From Paenibacillus sp. FSL R5-0517 (GTDB lineage: Bacteria > Bacillota > Bacilli > Paenibacillales > Paenibacillaceae): a stretch of DNA of 64,000 nucleotides. A program made the position numbers and the translations under genes. The notes beneath the pieces were generated by a model that ran no database searches, was not told the DNA's origin, and was given only the letters and a program-made list of their open reading frames with translations. Shown here piece after piece: positions 61,849 through 64,000 of the stretch (position 1 is its first letter; each line of letters begins with the position of its first letter). The stretch covers positions 6,634,001 to 6,698,000 of the forward strand of contig NZ_CP150235.1 in the NCBI RefSeq assembly GCF_037974355.1, written 5' to 3'.

Positions 61849-61867
61849 AGGGGAGTGACCCTCCCCT
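61849..61867 (-). terminator. Hairpin after the metallophosphoesterase gene
   Basis: AGGGGAG-TGACC-CTCCCCT is a 7-bp perfect GC-rich hairpin 22 bases after the stop. It has no T-run, so termination is uncertain. Confidence 0.4.
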
Positions 61868-61888
61868 TTGATCCCCCAACCCAATTAA

Positions 61889-62983
61889 CTACCCTTCTCG
61901 TGGATAAAGAACCGTAAACTCAGCACCCTCGATCCATTCGCCCGCGACAAAATCCCGTCCCTTCACAACAACTCGATCCTTATAAATCTCCACATGAAGT
62001 CCTTCACTGCCCTCCAGATGCTCATCCTCATCCGTCCAGAGATAACCTACAGACGAAGCGTTAAACATGGTTGGCATGCGGCCCGCACCATCGTACATCG
62101 TATGCTGCGCCTCCAACTGCCAATGGGTATGTCCTGAGAAGAGAATTGCTTGCGGGTATTTAGCCAGAACCGCTTTAAGTTCCGCATCCTGATTCACACC
62201 ATGCCAGCCTTGCTCTTTCATTGATCCTGCTACCGTATCCATCAGCGGCTGATGCAAAAACAGGAAGATGGGATGATCTGGTGTTGCATGTTCAGACAAT
62301 TTTGCATCCAGCCACTCCAACTGTTCAACTGACATATCGCAATCCTTCGGGTGAGGTTGCTCAGTGCCCAGGAATATATAATGATATCCATCAATCCAGT
62401 GATCGTGGTAAGAGCCCTTCATGCCTGTTGTCCCTCCAAAATCACTCCATCGACGCTGCCATAACCCTGCAACCGTAATGGGGTCGACTCCTGAAGAGAT
62501 CGGTCGCCCATCCTGACCCTCCTGCCCCGAAGGTGCAGCAGACAACGTATAGGTCCCGCCGGATAGTTGCTCAATCAGTGCAGCTGATTCAGTAGCAGTT
62601 TGTGTTGTGATCCGTTCCATATCTGCTTCTTGCTCCAACAGCTCGGCTACTTCGTCCTCATTCATCTCAAGCAAAACGATCGGCGGATCTTGCCATATCA
62701 CGGCTCCAATATCATGATTACCTACCGTGTACCGGATGTCCGGCAAGCTCTCCGCATGTTGCTTCCATATGCGCTGCAACTCACGATATTCGCTCGGCAG
62801 CCCCCGATCCGTCACATCACCCACATGCATAATTCCGCTGCTCCCTTGACTGAATGTAGCTATGTCGGCGAATGCTTGGTCCAGATGCCGATTATGAATA
62901 TGGTCTGCCTCATCTCGCACATGTGTGTCCGTAATGACCTGGAAGCTGGCCATAGGTTGCTCCGGTGTATGTTCATTTTTCAT
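61889..62983 (-). CDS. Metallophosphoesterase
   Basis: 364 residues of the calcineurin-like family: VITDTHV (DxH), GDVTDRG (GDxxDRG), VGNHDIG (GNHD), and GHTHWQ (GHxH) with a preceding FLHQPL His. These residues bind two metal ions. A C-terminal beta-domain carries FNASSVGYLW and VKGRDFVAGEWIEGAEF. GGAGTGA lies before ATG 62983. That ATG overlaps the stop of the SMR gene by one base (TGATG), so it belongs to a HAD-SMR-phosphoesterase operon. Substrate unknown. Confidence 0.9.
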   Translation of the reverse strand: MKNEHTPEQPMASFQVITDTHVRDEADHIHNRHLDQAFADIATFSQGSSGIMHVGDVTDRGLPSEYRELQRIWKQHAESLPDIRYTVGNHDIGAVIWQDPPIVLLEMNEDEVAELLEQEADMERITTQTATESAALIEQLSGGTYTLSAAPSGQEGQDGRPISSGVDPITVAGLWQRRWSDFGGTTGMKGSYHDHWIDGYHYIFLGTEQPHPKDCDMSVEQLEWLDAKLSEHATPDHPIFLFLHQPLMDTVAGSMKEQGWHGVNQDAELKAVLAKYPQAILFSGHTHWQLEAQHTMYDGAGRMPTMFNASSVGYLWTDEDEHLEGSEGLHVEIYKDRVVVKGRDFVAGEWIEGAEFTVLYPREG

Positions 62984-63321
62984 CAAGAATCACTCCATTT
63001 CAGTCCAATAATGCCAATCAGAATAAAACCGATCCATACTATCGAATTGAGCCGCAGACGTTCACCAAAAAAGTAATGCCCTACAACGCCAATAAGCGTA
63101 ATGCCCACGCCAGACCAGATCGCATAGGCCACAGCCAGCGGCATATACTTCACTGCATAATTAAGAAACGTAAAACTTGCAGCATAACAGACAAACATCA
63201 ACACCGAAGGCCAGAACCGTGAGAACCCATCCGATACTTTTAGCAAAATGGTAGCGCTCAGCTCCAGACCAATGGCCAGCGCCAACAGTACCCAGCCCAA
63301 GTAGGCGTGACTGTTCGTCAT
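62983..63321 (-). CDS. Small multidrug resistance (SMR) exporter, EmrE/QacC-like
   Basis: Four-span proton antiporter of 112 residues. The first span carries the conserved Glu (ALAIGLELSATILLKVSDGF), and span 3 has the family motif AVAYAIWSGVGITLIGVVG. The C-terminus is IVWIGFILIGIIGLKW. SMR proteins expel quaternary ammonium compounds or guanidinium; the subtype was not fixed. The ATG overlaps the stop of the HAD gene (ATGA) and the stop overlaps the next gene. Confidence 0.93.
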   Translation of the reverse strand: MTNSHAYLGWVLLALAIGLELSATILLKVSDGFSRFWPSVLMFVCYAASFTFLNYAVKYMPLAVAYAIWSGVGITLIGVVGHYFFGERLRLNSIVWIGFILIGIIGLKWSDS

Positions 63322-64000
63322 CGATTCAGCCCGCCATTCAGCAATTCATGGAAGGATTGAATCGTTCTGTCCGCCAAGCGGATTCTTCCCGTTTCTCCAA
63401 TCCCAATCCTGTATCCTGCACCAGCGCTTCGTGCCATCTCCATATCTCCGTCCGTATCTCCAATGACCACCGTATGCTGTACCGATACACCCAACCGTTC
63501 ACAAGCAAGTAGAAGCATATCTGGAAAAGGTTTCCCCCGCTCCACCAGATCGGTTCCAATCACTACGTCAAAAAAGGATTCCAGCCCCATCCACTGCAAG
63601 TGCTTGACTGCACTAGGTGTATCATCCGCCGTCACGACACCCATAACCACGCCTTCGCTACGGCACTGTTCAAGGAATTCTCGAACTCCTGGTAATGGAC
63701 GTGCCGGGCGATGCTTCTCCATCTCTTCCTCTGCTTGCGCCAAACACTCCCGAACCATCATCTTGGCTTCCGCCCAGCTTAGACCTGCACGATATCCATG
63801 CCATGTTAACACGGCGTACACTTCATCCATAGTTCCCATTGCAAGCGGCCCGCGCACGTCATATCCATTCATTCGGCCTTGGTCATCGTGGAATGTACCC
63901 CATATCCGTGGAAGTTCCTCTGTATTGATACGCAGTCCCAGGATAGCTAACTGATCTCTGAAGCGATCCAACACACAATCGGTCCAGAACCCCCACATGC
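63318..64000 (-). CDS. HAD-family hydrolase, N-terminus beyond the window
   Basis: At least 226 residues. The visible part has HAD motif II (VVTADDTPS), motif III Lys (ERGKPFPDMLLLACERLGV) and motif IV (VVIGDTDGDMEMARSAG). A cap helical domain lies between. The DxDGTL nucleophile motif is missing from the visible part, so the gene must start upstream of position 64000; ATG 63998 is not the true start. It is of the phosphoglycolate/pyrophosphate phosphatase type, first seen gene of the HAD-SMR-phosphoesterase operon. Confidence 0.88.
   Translation of the reverse strand, partial: MWGFWTDCVLDRFRDQLAILGLRINTEELPRIWGTFHDDQGRMNGYDVRGPLAMGTMDEVYAVLTWHGYRAGLSWAEAKMMVRECLAQAEEEMEKHRPARPLPGVREFLEQCRSEGVVMGVVTADDTPSAVKHLQWMGLESFFDVVIGTDLVERGKPFPDMLLLACERLGVSVQHTVVIGDTDGDMEMARSAGAGYRIGIGETGRIRLADRTIQSFHELLNGGLNR

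Overview
The window looks like chromosome of a Paenibacillus or a close relative. This is inferred from protein content: a bacillibactin-type siderophore cluster, tandem secreted chitinases, pectin/rhamnogalacturonan catabolism with LplB/LplC/YtcQ-type transport, a GreA, a DdlR-Ddl pair and many small Bacillales-type families. Ribosome binding sites are strong (AAGGAGG), many starts are GTG or TTG, and genes often overlap by 4 bases. No tRNA, rRNA, CRISPR array, transposase or prophage gene was seen. A 14-bp parS-like core at 61832-61845 hints that the window lies in the origin-proximal part of the chromosome.

Region by region. 1-1814: two translationally coupled secreted GH18 chitinases (the second one cut by the window edge). 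2112-9281: a minus-strand pectin/rhamnogalacturonan operon (two permeases, lipoprotein, LacI regulator, GH105 hydrolase, cytoplasmic pectinesterase, terminator) with two copies of a palindromic operator and a cre-like site upstream. 9288-12293: AraC regulator, Fsr-like MFS exporter, YlmA-like ABC ATPase. 12483-17496: a compact exopolysaccharide-type operon (MarR, GH8-like protein, membrane protein with a degenerate GGDEF but intact RxxD, an unlisted 47-residue membrane protein, GT2 synthase) followed by a methyltransferase. 17664-23666: GNAT, an RlmN-type rRNA methyltransferase behind a possible attenuator, an NSS transporter, GreA, arylamine N-acetyltransferase and an Sfp-type phosphopantetheinyl transferase.

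24166-41808 is the iron region: besA-dhbA-dhbC-dhbE-dhbB-dhbF-mbtH-MFS exporter on the minus strand, followed upstream by a siderophore-binding lipoprotein and a Btr-like AraC/binding-protein regulator. The three transcription units each have a Fur box. The adenylation-domain codes of DhbF read Gly then Thr, so the predicted product is bacillibactin. Sfp activates the carrier domains, BesA hydrolyses the imported ferric siderophore, and the binding protein and regulator handle uptake and sensing.

42020-46840: Bax-inhibitor-like membrane protein, GIY-YIG protein, a 670-bp non-coding stretch with a promoter, a TAG-rich array and a terminator (candidate RNA), then the operon ddlR-ddl-GNAT. 47019-64000: short-chain dehydrogenases, a GNAT/pentapeptide-repeat fusion, a stalk-domain lipoprotein that appears to start at ATT, a 42-residue acidic protein, DUF1877 and DUF4385 proteins, a TerD/VWA gene split by an apparent one-base frameshift, a TetR-SDR divergent pair, a luciferase-like oxidoreductase, a retropepsin-like pair, methyltransferase, PhnA, VanZ-RDD protein, carboxylesterase, metallophosphoesterase, SMR exporter and a partial HAD phosphatase.

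The strongest candidates for something undescribed are the 43458-43900 non-coding unit, the minimal c-di-GMP-type polysaccharide operon with its tiny membrane protein, the structured and G-quadruplex-prone region after sfp, and the leader of the RlmN-like gene.
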